A stretch of 36,009 nt of DNA from an uncultured bacterium (GCA_905215855.1 CAJMRT010000019.1:1-36009), one strand, 5' to 3'. Shown: positions 7,483 to 16,287, numbered from the stretch's first letter. A program made the numbers and translations. Notes: generated by a model from the sequence alone, not told the origin.

Positions 7483-8796
7483 TTAGTATTTCATTACGAT
7501 ATTTACGAAAAATTCGCCGTCATTGTTGCCTGCTTCAAAAATACCGTCATAAACATCTGTTATGCTTTTCATTGAGTAAAGTCCGATTCCTTTGCCCTGA
7601 TGTTTTGTTGAAGAAAATTCCTCGCCGTCCATTCTCAAGGGTTTGCCGTAGTTGTTGGTTGATACAATGTACAGACAGTCGCCCCTTATCTCGGAGGTGA
7701 GATTGAAATATTTGTTCCCTTTTTCAACAGTACAGCAAGCGTCAATTGCATTTTCAAGAATATTTCCGAAAATACTGCAAAGGTCAACATCAAGTATCCG
7801 TGAATTTTCGGGCAAATCAATCTGCCAGTTAATATCAATGTTGTTGTCAATTGCCTGCTGTCGGTAATAATTGAACAAAGCGTTCAGTGCGTCACTTTTG
7901 CAGATATGTATAGGTGCTGTTACCGTCAGCGAATTTTCATACTGGGCAATGTAGTCTTTCAGCGCCGAAAGATTTCCTTCATCTGCAAGTCGGCTCATAA
8001 CATGAACTGAATGTTTAAAATCATGCCTTGCTTTTGAGGTGTATTTTATGTACGACTGCAACGATTCTGTGTAACTTTTCTGAATTTCAAGAATGTTGTT
8101 TCGTTCTGTAAGCTTTGTTTTTTCAATAGTAGTCTTGCTGAAAATGTAGAATAATATGAATACTATAAGATACAATGCAAGCTCAAATATTGTAATGATG
8201 AATCCTTTTGCATAAACCTTTCCAACACGAATATTTGCGTAGGAAATCGGTATGGTATAGATGGTTGACACCATAAGTGCAATGGGCAAAATTGAAAACA
8301 AATACCACACCTTGCCGATATTTATGTTGTCAATCATCCATGCATAGTATTTTGTAAGCGGAACAAGCGCTCCCATTGCCGCAACCGAAAGCCCCATTTG
8401 AATCAGGCTATATGAGGTGTCAACTCCTCGTGAGATTTCTTCCTGAAAAAATGAGTTGATAAAATATGCATACAGCGAAAAGAATGAAATCAAACAGCAC
8501 ACACTTATAAAAACAAACAAACACCGTGCCGTTCCGGTCTTTGTAACGCTTTTAATAAGGAAGAAAAATATTACAAGGTCGGGGAAGAGAACAAAGTTTA
8601 AATTCTGAATGTCAAAAGCTGCCATCACAATTGCCGAGAGAGAAGCGAGTATGAAAAATGAACACAAAAAGAGCGTTACTATCTTTGAAATCGGGTATTT
8701 TAATTGATTTTTTAACGGTAAAAGGCAGAATAAACTTAACGGTATTATTATGGCAAAGCTGAAAAATGCCTGAAGAAATTCTATGAATGCGTTCAT
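7483..8796 (-). CDS. GHKL-type sensor histidine kinase (AgrC-like)
   Basis: A 437-residue membrane sensor kinase. The N-terminal half (about 1-215) carries roughly six hydrophobic segments. It is followed by a coiled region and a HisKA_7-like dimerisation segment with phosphoacceptor His258 in ARHDFKHSVHVM. The C-terminal GHKL ATPase has the N box FGNILENAIDAC and G box GKGIGLYSMKSI. This architecture is typical of peptide-sensing AgrC/BlpH-type kinases that partner LytTR regulators. ATG at 8796 follows GGAGG by 6 bases and lies 2 bases after the regulator's stop, so translation is tightly coupled. No agrB processing gene or agrD-like peptide gene is in the window; the signal is unknown. Confidence 0.92.
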   Translation of the reverse strand: MNAFIEFLQAFFSFAIIIPLSLFCLLPLKNQLKYPISKIVTLFLCSFFILASLSAIVMAAFDIQNLNFVLFPDLVIFFFLIKSVTKTGTARCLFVFISVCCLISFFSLYAYFINSFFQEEISRGVDTSYSLIQMGLSVAAMGALVPLTKYYAWMIDNINIGKVWYLFSILPIALMVSTIYTIPISYANIRVGKVYAKGFIITIFELALYLIVFILFYIFSKTTIEKTKLTERNNILEIQKSYTESLQSYIKYTSKARHDFKHSVHVMSRLADEGNLSALKDYIAQYENSLTVTAPIHICKSDALNALFNYYRQQAIDNNIDINWQIDLPENSRILDVDLCSIFGNILENAIDACCTVEKGNKYFNLTSEIRGDCLYIVSTNNYGKPLRMDGEEFSSTKHQGKGIGLYSMKSITDVYDGIFEAGNNDGEFFVNIVMKY

Positions 8797-8798
8797 AT

Positions 8799-9530
8799 TC
8801 ACCTCCGCTGGTTTTCTCTGATTTTTTTGAACATATATTCACGGATGCTCTGTTCAATCCGAGTTTTTTCACGAATTTTAATCGGAAATCTTTCGCCGTT
8901 GCCTGTAACACATACAGAGCCTTCAATGTCCTTTATGTAATTGGCATTCAGCACGATTCCCCTGTTTACGGGTATGAAACGGTTGTCGTTGTCTGCAAGC
9001 TTGAGAAACTCTGCAATGGTCATTCGTGTGCGATATCTAAGTCCCGAAACAACACCTATGTTGATATAATGTGCATCGGATTCAACAGAAACAATTTCCT
9101 TAAGCGAAATCAGCGTGTTTCGACGGTCACACATAACTTCAATGTATTTTGAATTATCCGATACATATGACGAGGCATCATCAAGTACCTTGTAAATCTG
9201 CTCAGCTTTGTAGGGTTTTGTTATGTAATGAAAAGCGTGAACGGAAAATGCCTGCATCATAAAATCGGGGCTTGTTGTGACAAATACAATAATAATATCA
9301 CGGTCTTTTTCACGAAGCTTTTCAGCCACGGCAATGCCGTTCATTTTCTCCATAAAAATATCTACAAAGGCTATTTTGTAGGTGTTTTCCTTGAATGAAT
9401 TGAAAAAAGCTATTCCGTCAGGAAAACAATCAATCTGCACATTTTGTTTGTGTTCGCCAAAATATGCGTTGCAGATTGAGTAGAGAATGTCTGCCTGAGG
9501 CTTTTCGTCGTCAATAACTGCAATTTTCAA
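8799..9530 (-). CDS. LytTR-family response regulator (AgrA-like)
   Basis: A 243-residue two-domain regulator. The receiver domain (1-120) has the acidic pocket D7-D8, phosphoacceptor Asp57 (AFVDIFMEKMNG) and Lys105 in YITKP. The C-terminal LytTR DNA-binding domain (about 135-238) contains the usual NRFIPVNRGIVLNANYI segment. It starts at TTG 9530 behind AAAGGAGG. It is cotranscribed with the GHKL kinase just downstream. LytTR proteins bind pairs of short direct repeats about two helical turns apart, and such a pair lies 96 bases upstream of this start (9626-9658) in front of the divergent lipoprotein promoter, so that gene is a candidate target. Confidence 0.94.
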   Translation of the reverse strand: MKIAVIDDEKPQADILYSICNAYFGEHKQNVQIDCFPDGIAFFNSFKENTYKIAFVDIFMEKMNGIAVAEKLREKDRDIIIVFVTTSPDFMMQAFSVHAFHYITKPYKAEQIYKVLDDASSYVSDNSKYIEVMCDRRNTLISLKEIVSVESDAHYINIGVVSGLRYRTRMTIAEFLKLADNDNRFIPVNRGIVLNANYIKDIEGSVCVTGNGERFPIKIREKTRIEQSIREYMFKKIRENQRR

Positions 9531-9584
9531 GATATCGCCTCCTTTGAAATAATTTAATTCGGAGCAATGATTAACTGCACTTAG

Positions 9585-9593
9585 ATTATACCA
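9585..9593 (-). promoter_or_regulatory. Extended -10 promoter of the two-component operon
   Basis: On the minus strand TGGTATAAT gives a TG-extended -10 box (TATAAT at 9590-9585), about 55 bases before the regulator start. No good -35 box is visible, as is usual for this class. Confidence 0.55.
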
Positions 9594-9625
9594 TAAATTT
9601 GAAAAATATTATATCCGATTGTCAT

Positions 9626-9658
9626 ATGTTTTTGCCAAAAGATTGATGTTTGTGCCAA
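9626..9658 (+). promoter_or_regulatory. Putative LytTR operator: 13-bp direct repeats
   Basis: ATGTTTTTGCCAA at 9626-9638 and ATGTTTGTGCCAA at 9646-9658 differ by one base and are spaced exactly 20 bp start to start, that is on the same DNA face. The second ends 4 bases before the -35 box of the lipoprotein promoter. Geometry matches AgrA-class activator sites; binding is inferred. Confidence 0.55.
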
Positions 9659-9662
9659 CTTG

Positions 9663-9691
9663 TTGAAATGTTGCATTAAATTGGCTATCAT
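9663..9691 (+). promoter_or_regulatory. Promoter of the lipoprotein gene
   Basis: TTGAAA (9663-9668), 17-base spacer, TATCAT (9686-9691). It lies immediately downstream of the paired direct repeats. Confidence 0.65.
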
Positions 9692-9762
9692 TGAGGTGAT
9701 GAAAGCGAAACACGAAAATTGCGGTGTTTCCGCAAATCAAAATCGGAAAGAGGTAATTCACT

Positions 9763-10245
9763 ATGACAAAAATTAAAAAGTTAGCTTTATTGCTCGCAAT
9801 TTGTATGGTAGGCACAGTAGGTCTTGTAGGCTGCGGTAATGACGGTGGCTCATCAAGCAAAAACGAAAGTTCGGCATCACAAACTGCTGACGACAGTGCC
9901 GCTGATTCAAAGGACGGCGATTCATCGGCAAGCGTTGTAGGTACTTGGACTGTAACAGCACTTGAAGGTACGGACGGTAAAGCGGTTTCAATTGATGACT
10001 ACGCAACAGCAAACGGTGTTGAACCCGAAACTTTGAAATGTACATACACATTTGCAGATGACGGTACATTCTCAGGTGAAATGAGCGGTGTGACTGTTTC
10101 GGGTAACTACACTTTTGAGGGTACAGACCTTGTTATGACAGTCGGCGAACAGCAGTTTAACTACACATATGACGCTGACAACGATATGCTCAAATACACA
10201 GACCCGAACACAGGTCTTTCAAGCTATTGCGAAAGACAGCAGTAA
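9763..10245 (+). CDS. Small secreted lipoprotein
   Basis: A 160-residue predicted lipoprotein. Its signal peptide ends in the lipobox LVGC with Cys24 as the lipidation site. A Ser/Asp/Glu-rich low-complexity spacer follows (about 25-57), then a single beta-rich domain (about 58-158) starting VVGTWTVT with repeated short strands (TYTFADDGTFSGEM, GNYTFEGTDLVMTV), like small lipocalin-type or DUF5640-type domains. I cannot assign a ligand. ATG at 9763 follows AGAGGT. It is divergent from the two-component genes and is a likely target of that regulator, judged from the repeats upstream. It is monocistronic with its own terminator. Confidence 0.85.
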   Translation: MTKIKKLALLLAICMVGTVGLVGCGNDGGSSSKNESSASQTADDSAADSKDGDSSASVVGTWTVTALEGTDGKAVSIDDYATANGVEPETLKCTYTFADDGTFSGEMSGVTVSGNYTFEGTDLVMTVGEQQFNYTYDADNDMLKYTDPNTGLSSYCERQQ

Positions 10246-10285
10246 TCGTAATCTAATCCCAATTTCCTAATACTACACTACACAA

Positions 10286-10319
10286 AACAACCGCTCACCG
10301 AAAGGTGGGCGGTTGTTTC
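10286..10319. terminator. Terminator, probably bidirectional
   Basis: A 14-bp stem (10286-10299 with 10304-10317, one T-G pair), loop GAAA. It ends the lipoprotein transcript and, read from the right, could end the dehydrogenase transcript; T-runs are weak on both sides. Confidence 0.8.
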
Positions 10320-10367
10320 TGTTTGATGACATGATTGTTATTCTTTTGTGTCATTACTTACTCGCCG

Positions 10368-11315
10368 TTAATTTACTTTATTTGTCGGAGTTCCGTTCAG
10401 AAAATTTTTGATATTGTCCGAAACTATGCCCATAAGGCGTTCTCTGGTTTCAACGGGCGCCCATGCGATGTGGGGGGTGATGATGCAATTTTTTGCACCC
10501 ATAAGAATGCAGTCCTCAACCATAGGCTCAACCTTGAGAGTGTCGATTGTCGCACCGCCGAGGTGACCGCTTTCGAGTGCCTCAAGCAAATCTTCTTCAA
10601 CCATAACACCGCCCCTTGCCGTGTTTACGAACAATGCACCCTGTTTCATTTTGGCAAAGGCATTTTTGTCAAACATATTCTCCGACTGTGGATTTAGCGG
10701 ACAATGAACGCTTACAATGTCACTTATTTCAAGAAGTTCGTCAAACGAAACATCTTTGATTCCGTCAATATTTTTCGGAGTTCTGCTCGATGCGATTACA
10801 TTCATATCAAAAGCGTTTGCAATTTTTGCAACAGCCTTTCCGATGTTTCCGAGTCCGACAATGCCGAGTGTTTTGCCTGCAAGCTCATTCAGCGGATATA
10901 CAAACGGTGAAAAAGTTTTGCTTCTTTTCCACTTTCCGTCCTGAACAAATCGGTTGTATTCCGCAGTATGATTGAAATGTTCAAGAATGAGCGCAAATGT
11001 GTGCTGTGCAACCGCATTTGTAGAATATGAACCTGCGTTGCAGACGGTTATGCCGTTTTTGGTGCAGTAGTCAAGGTCAATGTTGTTGTAGCCTGTTGCA
11101 AAAAGTCCTATATATTTCAGATTTTTTGCAAGTCGCATTGTGTGCGAATCAAGCAGAGTTTTGTTGCACACAACGATATCTGCATCTGCAATTTTCTTCG
11201 CAACTTCTTCATATTTCAAAAGACCGAACGACTCAACCTCGCCGAACCGATTAAGCACATCGGCATTTACAATATCGTCAAGAACAGTCTGTGCGTCTGT
11301 TAAAACTATTTTCAT
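10368..11315 (-). CDS. NAD-dependent D-2-hydroxyacid dehydrogenase
   Basis: A 315-residue cytoplasmic oxidoreductase of the D-isomer-specific 2-hydroxyacid family (glycerate/hydroxypyruvate-like), interconverting a 2-hydroxy acid and its 2-keto acid with NAD(H). Visible features are the Rossmann motif GIVGLGNIGKAVAKIA near 150, substrate-binding TARGG with the catalytic Arg, the catalytic Glu in DTLKVEP and the catalytic His in PHIAWAP. Substrate cannot be fixed from sequence; hydroxypyruvate reductase is the commonest annotation for this subgroup. ATG at 11315 follows GAGGTGA. It is divergent from the HAD gene, with which it seems to share a palindromic -35 box. Confidence 0.93.
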   Translation of the reverse strand: MKIVLTDAQTVLDDIVNADVLNRFGEVESFGLLKYEEVAKKIADADIVVCNKTLLDSHTMRLAKNLKYIGLFATGYNNIDLDYCTKNGITVCNAGSYSTNAVAQHTFALILEHFNHTAEYNRFVQDGKWKRSKTFSPFVYPLNELAGKTLGIVGLGNIGKAVAKIANAFDMNVIASSRTPKNIDGIKDVSFDELLEISDIVSVHCPLNPQSENMFDKNAFAKMKQGALFVNTARGGVMVEEDLLEALESGHLGGATIDTLKVEPMVEDCILMGAKNCIITPHIAWAPVETRERLMGIVSDNIKNFLNGTPTNKVN

Positions 11316-11342
11316 CTTATCACCTCGTTTTTTACTGACTAT

Positions 11343-11371
11343 AGTATATACCGAAAATTTTTTCCTTGCAA
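11343..11371 (-). promoter_or_regulatory. Promoter of the hydroxyacid dehydrogenase gene
   Basis: On the minus strand TTGCAA (11371-11366), 17 bases, then TATACT (11348-11343), 28 bases ahead of the ATG. The -35 hexamer is shared with the plus-strand promoter. Confidence 0.6.
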
Positions 11372-11394
11372 TCCAAATCGAAATTTTGTATAAT
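11366..11394 (+). promoter_or_regulatory. Promoter of the HAD phosphatase gene
   Basis: TTGCAA (11366-11371), 17 bases, TATAAT (11389-11394), 28 bases ahead of the ATG at 11422. TTGCAA is its own reverse complement and also serves the opposite promoter. Confidence 0.65.
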
Positions 11395-11421
11395 ATTTGT
11401 GCATAAATTGAAAGGAACGGT

Positions 11422-12138
11422 ATGTTAATGTATAAAAATTATCTTTTTGATTTGGACGGAACTTTGCTTCCCATGGATATGGAAAAATTCGTAAAGCTGT
11501 ATTTTTCATCGCTCTGCAAGCGCTGCACTCCTGTTATAAAAATCGAACCCGACGCCCTTATAAAGGCGATGTGGGCAGGTACTGACGCTATGACAAAGAA
11601 CGATAACAGCCGTACAAACCGTGAAGTTTTCTGGGAAACAGCGGGCAAAGTCAGCGGTGCCGACCTTGAAAAGTTTGACGACCTTTTTACCGATTATTAC
11701 GAAAACGAGTTTATCGTTCCGAAAGACGCCACAGGCTTTACTCCTTATGCAAAGAAAAGCATTGATTTCATAAAGAAAAACGGCGGCAGACTTATTGCCG
11801 CAACAAATCCGATTTTCCCGTTTGTTGCAACAAAACGCAGACTTGAATGGGCAGGAGTTTCTCCCGACGATTTTGAACTTGTTACAACATACGAAAACTT
11901 TGGCTGCTGCAAGCCGAATCTTAAATATTTTGAAGAAATCTGCAAAAAGCAGGATATCAAGCCCGAAGACAGCATTATGATCGGCAACGATGTTGACGAG
12001 GATTTGTGCAGCGCAAAACTCGGCTTTGATACATACCTTATTACCGACACAATTGTGAACAGAGATAATAAGGATTATTCAGACTGCAAAAACGGCAGTT
12101 TTGAGGAATTTTACAAAGATTTTCTCAAAGGCGATTAA
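11422..12138 (+). CDS. HAD-superfamily hydrolase
   Basis: A 238-residue phosphatase-like protein of the haloacid dehalogenase superfamily. Motif I is FDLDGTLLP with the nucleophile and acid/base Asp pair, motif II is the AATNP region, and motif IV is GNDVDEDLCSAKLG with the Mg-binding acids. A helical cap (about 18-110) lies between motifs I and II, as in subfamily I. Substrate is unknown. ATG 11422 is preceded by AAAGGA at 5 bases; ATG 11428 is an alternative. It is transcribed alone, divergently from the dehydrogenase, and ends at a strong terminator. Confidence 0.88.
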   Translation: MLMYKNYLFDLDGTLLPMDMEKFVKLYFSSLCKRCTPVIKIEPDALIKAMWAGTDAMTKNDNSRTNREVFWETAGKVSGADLEKFDDLFTDYYENEFIVPKDATGFTPYAKKSIDFIKKNGGRLIAATNPIFPFVATKRRLEWAGVSPDDFELVTTYENFGCCKPNLKYFEEICKKQDIKPEDSIMIGNDVDEDLCSAKLGFDTYLITDTIVNRDNKDYSDCKNGSFEEFYKDFLKGD

Positions 12139-12153
12139 ATATTATTATATTGT

Positions 12154-12190
12154 GCGGTCAGACGGCATTTTCCTTTGTCTGACCGCTTTT
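12154..12190 (+). terminator. Terminator of the HAD gene
   Basis: GCGGTCAGAC (12154-12163) pairs perfectly with GTCTGACCGC (12177-12186), followed by TTTTT. Confidence 0.93.
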
Positions 12191-12341
12191 TCTGTGTGCA
12201 TTTAATTTTACTTTTACATAATACCTTTTAATGCCTTAAATGAAATAAAAAAATAGTCGAATGTGGTATTATGTGATGTGATACAGGTTATCAGACGGGA
12301 TTTATTTTGTTTTATATCTTAATTAAGCAGGTGAATGAATT

Positions 12342-15300
12342 ATGTCAGAAGTAATCAGAATTTTTGTTGAAAAAAAGGATGGCTTCAATGTTCTTGCAAA
12401 GCAGACGCTTTGGGACATCCGCCACAACCTCGGTATGAAGTCTGTCGAAGATCTTCGTTACATTGTGCGTTACGATCTTGAGGGACTTACTAAGGAAGAA
12501 TATGACAAGGCGAAAACCATTGTTTTGTCAGAGCCTAACGCCGATGTAATTTATGAAGAAACTCTCCCGATTGAGGACGGCTGGAAGGTATTCGCAATGG
12601 AGTATCTCCCCGGTCAGTACGATCAGCGCGGCGACTCTGCCGAGCAGTGCGTTCAGCTCCTTACTCAGGGCGAGCGCTGTAAGGTTCTCACAGCAAGAGT
12701 AATTGCTCTCAAGGGCAATATTACAGATGAAGAGCTTGTAAAGGTTGAGGAGTACCTCATCAACCCTGTTGAAAGCCGTCTTGCATCTCTTGAAAAGCCA
12801 AAGACTCTTGATATGGAAATTCCCGTTCCCGAAAATGTTAAGAGGGTAGAGGGCTTTAACGGCTGGAATGACGATGAGATGCAGAAGTATTACGATTCAA
12901 TGGGCTTTGCAATGACACTTGCAGACCTCAAGTTCTGCCGTGATTACTTCAGAGATACAGAGCATCGTGATCCGTCGGTTACAGAGCTTCGTGTAATTGA
13001 CACATACTGGTCGGACCATTGCCGTCACACAACATTCCTTACAAGACTTGAAGAGATTGAGATTGAAAAGTCTGCTCTCGGCAAGGTTATCGAGGACGCA
13101 CTCGGCGAGTATTATGCAACCCGTGACGAGGTTTACGGCAAGGATACAAAGAGAATCGTTTCACTTATGGATATGGCTCTCATCGGTATGAAGTCACTCA
13201 AGAAAAAGGGACTCATTCCCGACCTTGACGAAAGTGAAGAAATCAATGCCTGCTCAATTCAGGTTCCCGTTACCATAGATGGAAAAACAGAACAGTGGCT
13301 TGTTCAGTTCAAGAATGAAACTCACAACCACCCGACAGAAATCGAGCCTTTCGGCGGTGCCGCAACCTGTCTTGGCGGTGCAATCCGTGATCCGCTTTCA
13401 GGCCGTTCATATGTATATCAGGCTATGCGTGTTACAGGCTCGGGCGATCCGACAATTCCTTTTAAGGATACAATGCACGGAAAGCTCCCTTCACGCAAAA
13501 TCACAACAGGTGCCGCTCAGGGTTACAGCTCATACGGTAACCAGATCGGTCTTGCAACAGGTCAGGTAACCGAGCTTTACGATCAGGGCTATGTTGCAAA
13601 GAGAATGGAAATCGGTGCTGTTATCGGTGCATCTCCAAAGGAAAATGTTATCCGTGAAACTCCTCTTCCCGATGATGTAATCGTACTTCTCGGCGGAAGA
13701 ACAGGCCGTGACGGCTGCGGCGGTGCAACAGGTTCTTCAAAGGCTCACGATGAAAGCTCAATCGAAACCTGCGGTGCAGAGGTTCAGAAGGGTAATCCTC
13801 CGACAGAAAGAAAAATTCAGCGTTTGTTCCGCAATCCCGAAGTTGCAAAGCTCATCAAGAGATGCAACGACTTCGGTGCAGGCGGTGTTTGCGTTGCTAT
13901 CGGTGAGCTTGCCGACGGTCTTACAGTTGACCTCGACAAGGTAACAAAGAAATATGACGGCCTTGACGGTACGGAGCTTGCTATATCCGAAAGTCAGGAA
14001 AGAATGGCTGTTGTTCTCGATAAAAAAGATGTTGACAAGTTTATTTCACTTGCATCAAAAGAAAACCTTGAGGCTACAGCCGTTGCGGTTGTAACCGAAA
14101 GTCCTCGTCTTACAATGAACTGGAGAGGCGACACAATAGTTGACCTCAGCCGTGAGTTCCTTAACACAAACGGTGTTACACAGGTTGCCAAGGCTTATAT
14201 CGAGGCTCCGAAGTGGGAAGGCTGCTACCGTAAGGTTGCTCCCGCAAAGCTTAAAGATATGCCTGCTGACGAGGCATTCCTTGAAAATATGTCAAGACTT
14301 GAAGTTTGTTCACAGATCGGTCTTGCAGAAAGATTTGACGCATCAATCGGTGCGGCTACGGTAATTATGCCGTTCGGCGGTAAGAATCAGCTCACTCCGC
14401 AGGAGGCTATGGCTGCAAAGATTCCGCTTGAAAAGGGTGAAACAGACGATGCAACGGCAATGAGTTACGGTTATATCCCCGGTGTTTCACGCTGGAGTCC
14501 GTTCCACGGCTCTGCTTATGCAGTTGTTGAGTCGCTTTCAAAGCTGCTTGCAATCGGTGCAAACCCGATGACAGCAAGACTTACATTCCAGGAATATTTT
14601 GAAAGACTTAAAGATGTTCCTTCCCGTTGGGGTAAACCTGCCGCAGCACTCCTCGGTGCTATGCAGGCTCAGCTCAAGCTCGGACTTCCGTCAATCGGCG
14701 GTAAGGACAGTATGTCGGGTACATTTGAGGACATTGATGTTCCGCCTACACTCGTAAGCTTTGCCGTTGCAATGACAAAAGCATCAAAGACAATTTCAAC
14801 AGAATTTAAGAACGCAGGTTCAAAGGTTATCTTTGTTCCCGTTCCCGAAAATAAAGAAACACTTATGCCTGTATGGGATAAGCTTATCGAAATGTACAAC
14901 GCTGTTTATGCTCTCTGCGAGGACGGCAAGGTGCTTTCTGCATCGGTTGTTAAAGAGGGCGGTACTGCCGCAAGCGTATGTAAGGCTTGCTTCGGTAACG
15001 GCTTTGGCTTTAAGTTTGCAAACGAACTCACAAATGACGAGCTTTTCGCTCCGCTTTCGGGTTCGCTTGTTATCGAACTTGCAGACGGTGCAGAGCTTTC
15101 AAACGATGTTCTTCACTATGACCTCGGTACTGTTACAGATGATGCAAAGATTACTGTAAACGGCAAGGAAATCGAACTTTCCGCACTCCTCGAAAAGTGG
15201 ACTGCTCCGCTTGAAAAGGTATTCCCGACAAAGGCTGAAGTGCCTGAAATCGAAGTTGATGTTCCGCTTTACAACGAGAGAAATACATCTTCACCTGCAA

Positions 15301-16109
15301 TCAAAACTGCAAAGCCTACTGTATTTATCCCTGTATTCCCGGGTACAAACTGCGAGGTTGATACGGCAAGAGCATTTGAAAAAGCAGGTGCAAATGTTGA
15401 AATGCTCATCGTCAAGAACCTTTCTTCAAACGATATCGAAGAAACAATTGACGAAATGGAAAAGCTCATTGCAAAGTCACAGATGATTATGCTTCCGGGC
15501 GGTTTCTCAGGCGGTGACGAGCCTGACGGTTCAGGTAAGTTCATTGCAACAACATTCCGCAACCCGAGAATTGCAGAGCAGGTTAACAACCTTCTCAAAA
15601 ATCGTGACGGTCTTATGCTCGGTATCTGTAACGGATTCCAGGCTCTTATCAAGCTCGGACTTGTTCCTTACGGCGAAATCAGAGAGCTTAAAGCAAATGA
15701 TCCGACGCTCACATTCAACACAATCGGCAGACATATTTCACATATGGCTTATACAAGAGTTACTTCCGTTAAGTCACCGTGGTTTGCAAATGTCAACGCA
15801 GGCGATGTGTTTGCTGTCCCCGTGTCACACGGTGAGGGCAGATTTATGGCTGATGTTGAAACCGTTAAGCAGCTTGCAAAGAACGGTCAGATTGCAACAC
15901 AGTATGTTGACCTTGCCGGCAACCCAAGCAGCAACATTGAGTTCAACCTCAACGGTTCTGTTTGTGCAATTGAGGGTATCACATCACCTGACGGCAGAGT
16001 TCTCGGTAAAATGGGACACAGCGAGAGAAAGGGCGAAAACCTTTACAAAAATGTTCCTTTTGCAAAAGACCAGCAGATTTTTGAAAGCGGCGTAAAATAC
16101 TTCAAGTAA
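12342..16109 (+). CDS. purL: Phosphoribosylformylglycinamidine synthase, single-chain
   Basis: Converts FGAR, glutamine and ATP to FGAM in de novo purine synthesis. At 1255 residues this is the large fused form, with the glutamine amidotransferase domain on the same chain, rather than the PurS/PurL/PurQ set of Bacillus. Visible parts: the catalytic FKNETHNHPTEIEPFGGAAT segment near 323; the glycine-rich GGRTGRDGCGGATGSS; and a C-terminal glutaminase from about 990 with PVFPGTNCEVD, nucleophile Cys1096 (GICNGF) and His1163 (PVSHGEGRF). ATG 12342 follows a weak AGGTGA. No other pur gene is adjacent. The 155-base leader after the previous terminator has a possible extended -10 (TGGTATTAT, 12264-12272) but no recognisable purine riboswitch. 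Confidence 0.96.
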   Translation: MSEVIRIFVEKKDGFNVLAKQTLWDIRHNLGMKSVEDLRYIVRYDLEGLTKEEYDKAKTIVLSEPNADVIYEETLPIEDGWKVFAMEYLPGQYDQRGDSAEQCVQLLTQGERCKVLTARVIALKGNITDEELVKVEEYLINPVESRLASLEKPKTLDMEIPVPENVKRVEGFNGWNDDEMQKYYDSMGFAMTLADLKFCRDYFRDTEHRDPSVTELRVIDTYWSDHCRHTTFLTRLEEIEIEKSALGKVIEDALGEYYATRDEVYGKDTKRIVSLMDMALIGMKSLKKKGLIPDLDESEEINACSIQVPVTIDGKTEQWLVQFKNETHNHPTEIEPFGGAATCLGGAIRDPLSGRSYVYQAMRVTGSGDPTIPFKDTMHGKLPSRKITTGAAQGYSSYGNQIGLATGQVTELYDQGYVAKRMEIGAVIGASPKENVIRETPLPDDVIVLLGGRTGRDGCGGATGSSKAHDESSIETCGAEVQKGNPPTERKIQRLFRNPEVAKLIKRCNDFGAGGVCVAIGELADGLTVDLDKVTKKYDGLDGTELAISESQERMAVVLDKKDVDKFISLASKENLEATAVAVVTESPRLTMNWRGDTIVDLSREFLNTNGVTQVAKAYIEAPKWEGCYRKVAPAKLKDMPADEAFLENMSRLEVCSQIGLAERFDASIGAATVIMPFGGKNQLTPQEAMAAKIPLEKGETDDATAMSYGYIPGVSRWSPFHGSAYAVVESLSKLLAIGANPMTARLTFQEYFERLKDVPSRWGKPAAALLGAMQAQLKLGLPSIGGKDSMSGTFEDIDVPPTLVSFAVAMTKASKTISTEFKNAGSKVIFVPVPENKETLMPVWDKLIEMYNAVYALCEDGKVLSASVVKEGGTAASVCKACFGNGFGFKFANELTNDELFAPLSGSLVIELADGAELSNDVLHYDLGTVTDDAKITVNGKEIELSALLEKWTAPLEKVFPTKAEVPEIEVDVPLYNERNTSSPAIKTAKPTVFIPVFPGTNCEVDTARAFEKAGANVEMLIVKNLSSNDIEETIDEMEKLIAKSQMIMLPGGFSGGDEPDGSGKFIATTFRNPRIAEQVNNLLKNRDGLMLGICNGFQALIKLGLVPYGEIRELKANDPTLTFNTIGRHISHMAYTRVTSVKSPWFANVNAGDVFAVPVSHGEGRFMADVETVKQLAKNGQIATQYVDLAGNPSSNIEFNLNGSVCAIEGITSPDGRVLGKMGHSERKGENLYKNVPFAKDQQIFESGVKYFK

Positions 16110-16138
16110 TTTATAACCGAATATTTTATATAAAAACT

Positions 16139-16171
16139 AAGGGCATCCGTTTTTCGGATGTCCTTGTTGTT
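16139..16171 (+). terminator. Terminator of purL
   Basis: AAGGGCATCCG (16139-16149) pairs with CGGATGTCCTT (16155-16165) around five T, with one G-T pair; tail TTGTTG... is only moderately T-rich. Confidence 0.75.
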
Positions 16172-16213
16172 TGTGCGGTGTCAAATTATATCGGTTATCG
16201 GTGACTGTTAAAC

Positions 16214-16261
16214 TTGCATTTCTGTTGTTTTTAACATATAATAATGTAAACGGGTTATTAT
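16214..16261 (+). promoter_or_regulatory. Promoter and inverted repeat of the toxin-antitoxin-like operon
   Basis: TTGCAT (16214-16219), 17 bases, TATAAT (16237-16242). Overlapping the -10 box is the inverted repeat ATAATAA (16238-16244) and TTATTAT (16255-16261) with a 10-base centre, a possible autoregulatory operator. The AT-richness makes a chance match plausible. Confidence 0.55.
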
Positions 16262-16287
16262 TTAAAGTAGAGTGAAAGGAGTTATTT

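Noticed and set aside
7483..9530. Complete agr-type quorum system
   Set aside because: Only the kinase and regulator are present. I looked for a short AgrD-like frame and an AgrB-like membrane peptidase on both sides and found neither.
9699..9776. 25-codon upstream frame ahead of the lipoprotein gene, with GAGGTG directly before its ATG
   Set aside because: Spacing of the site to the ATG is too short (about 2 bases) and the peptide has no recognisable character; could be a leader peptide but unsupported.
12187..12341. Purine riboswitch before purL
   Set aside because: The leader lacks the paired stems and conserved loop bases of the purine aptamer; it is AT-rich without a stable fold by eye.
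15514..16095. 193-residue alternate-frame reading inside purL
   Set aside because: A shadow of the PurL glutaminase domain; composition is Leu/Ser/Gln-rich nonsense.
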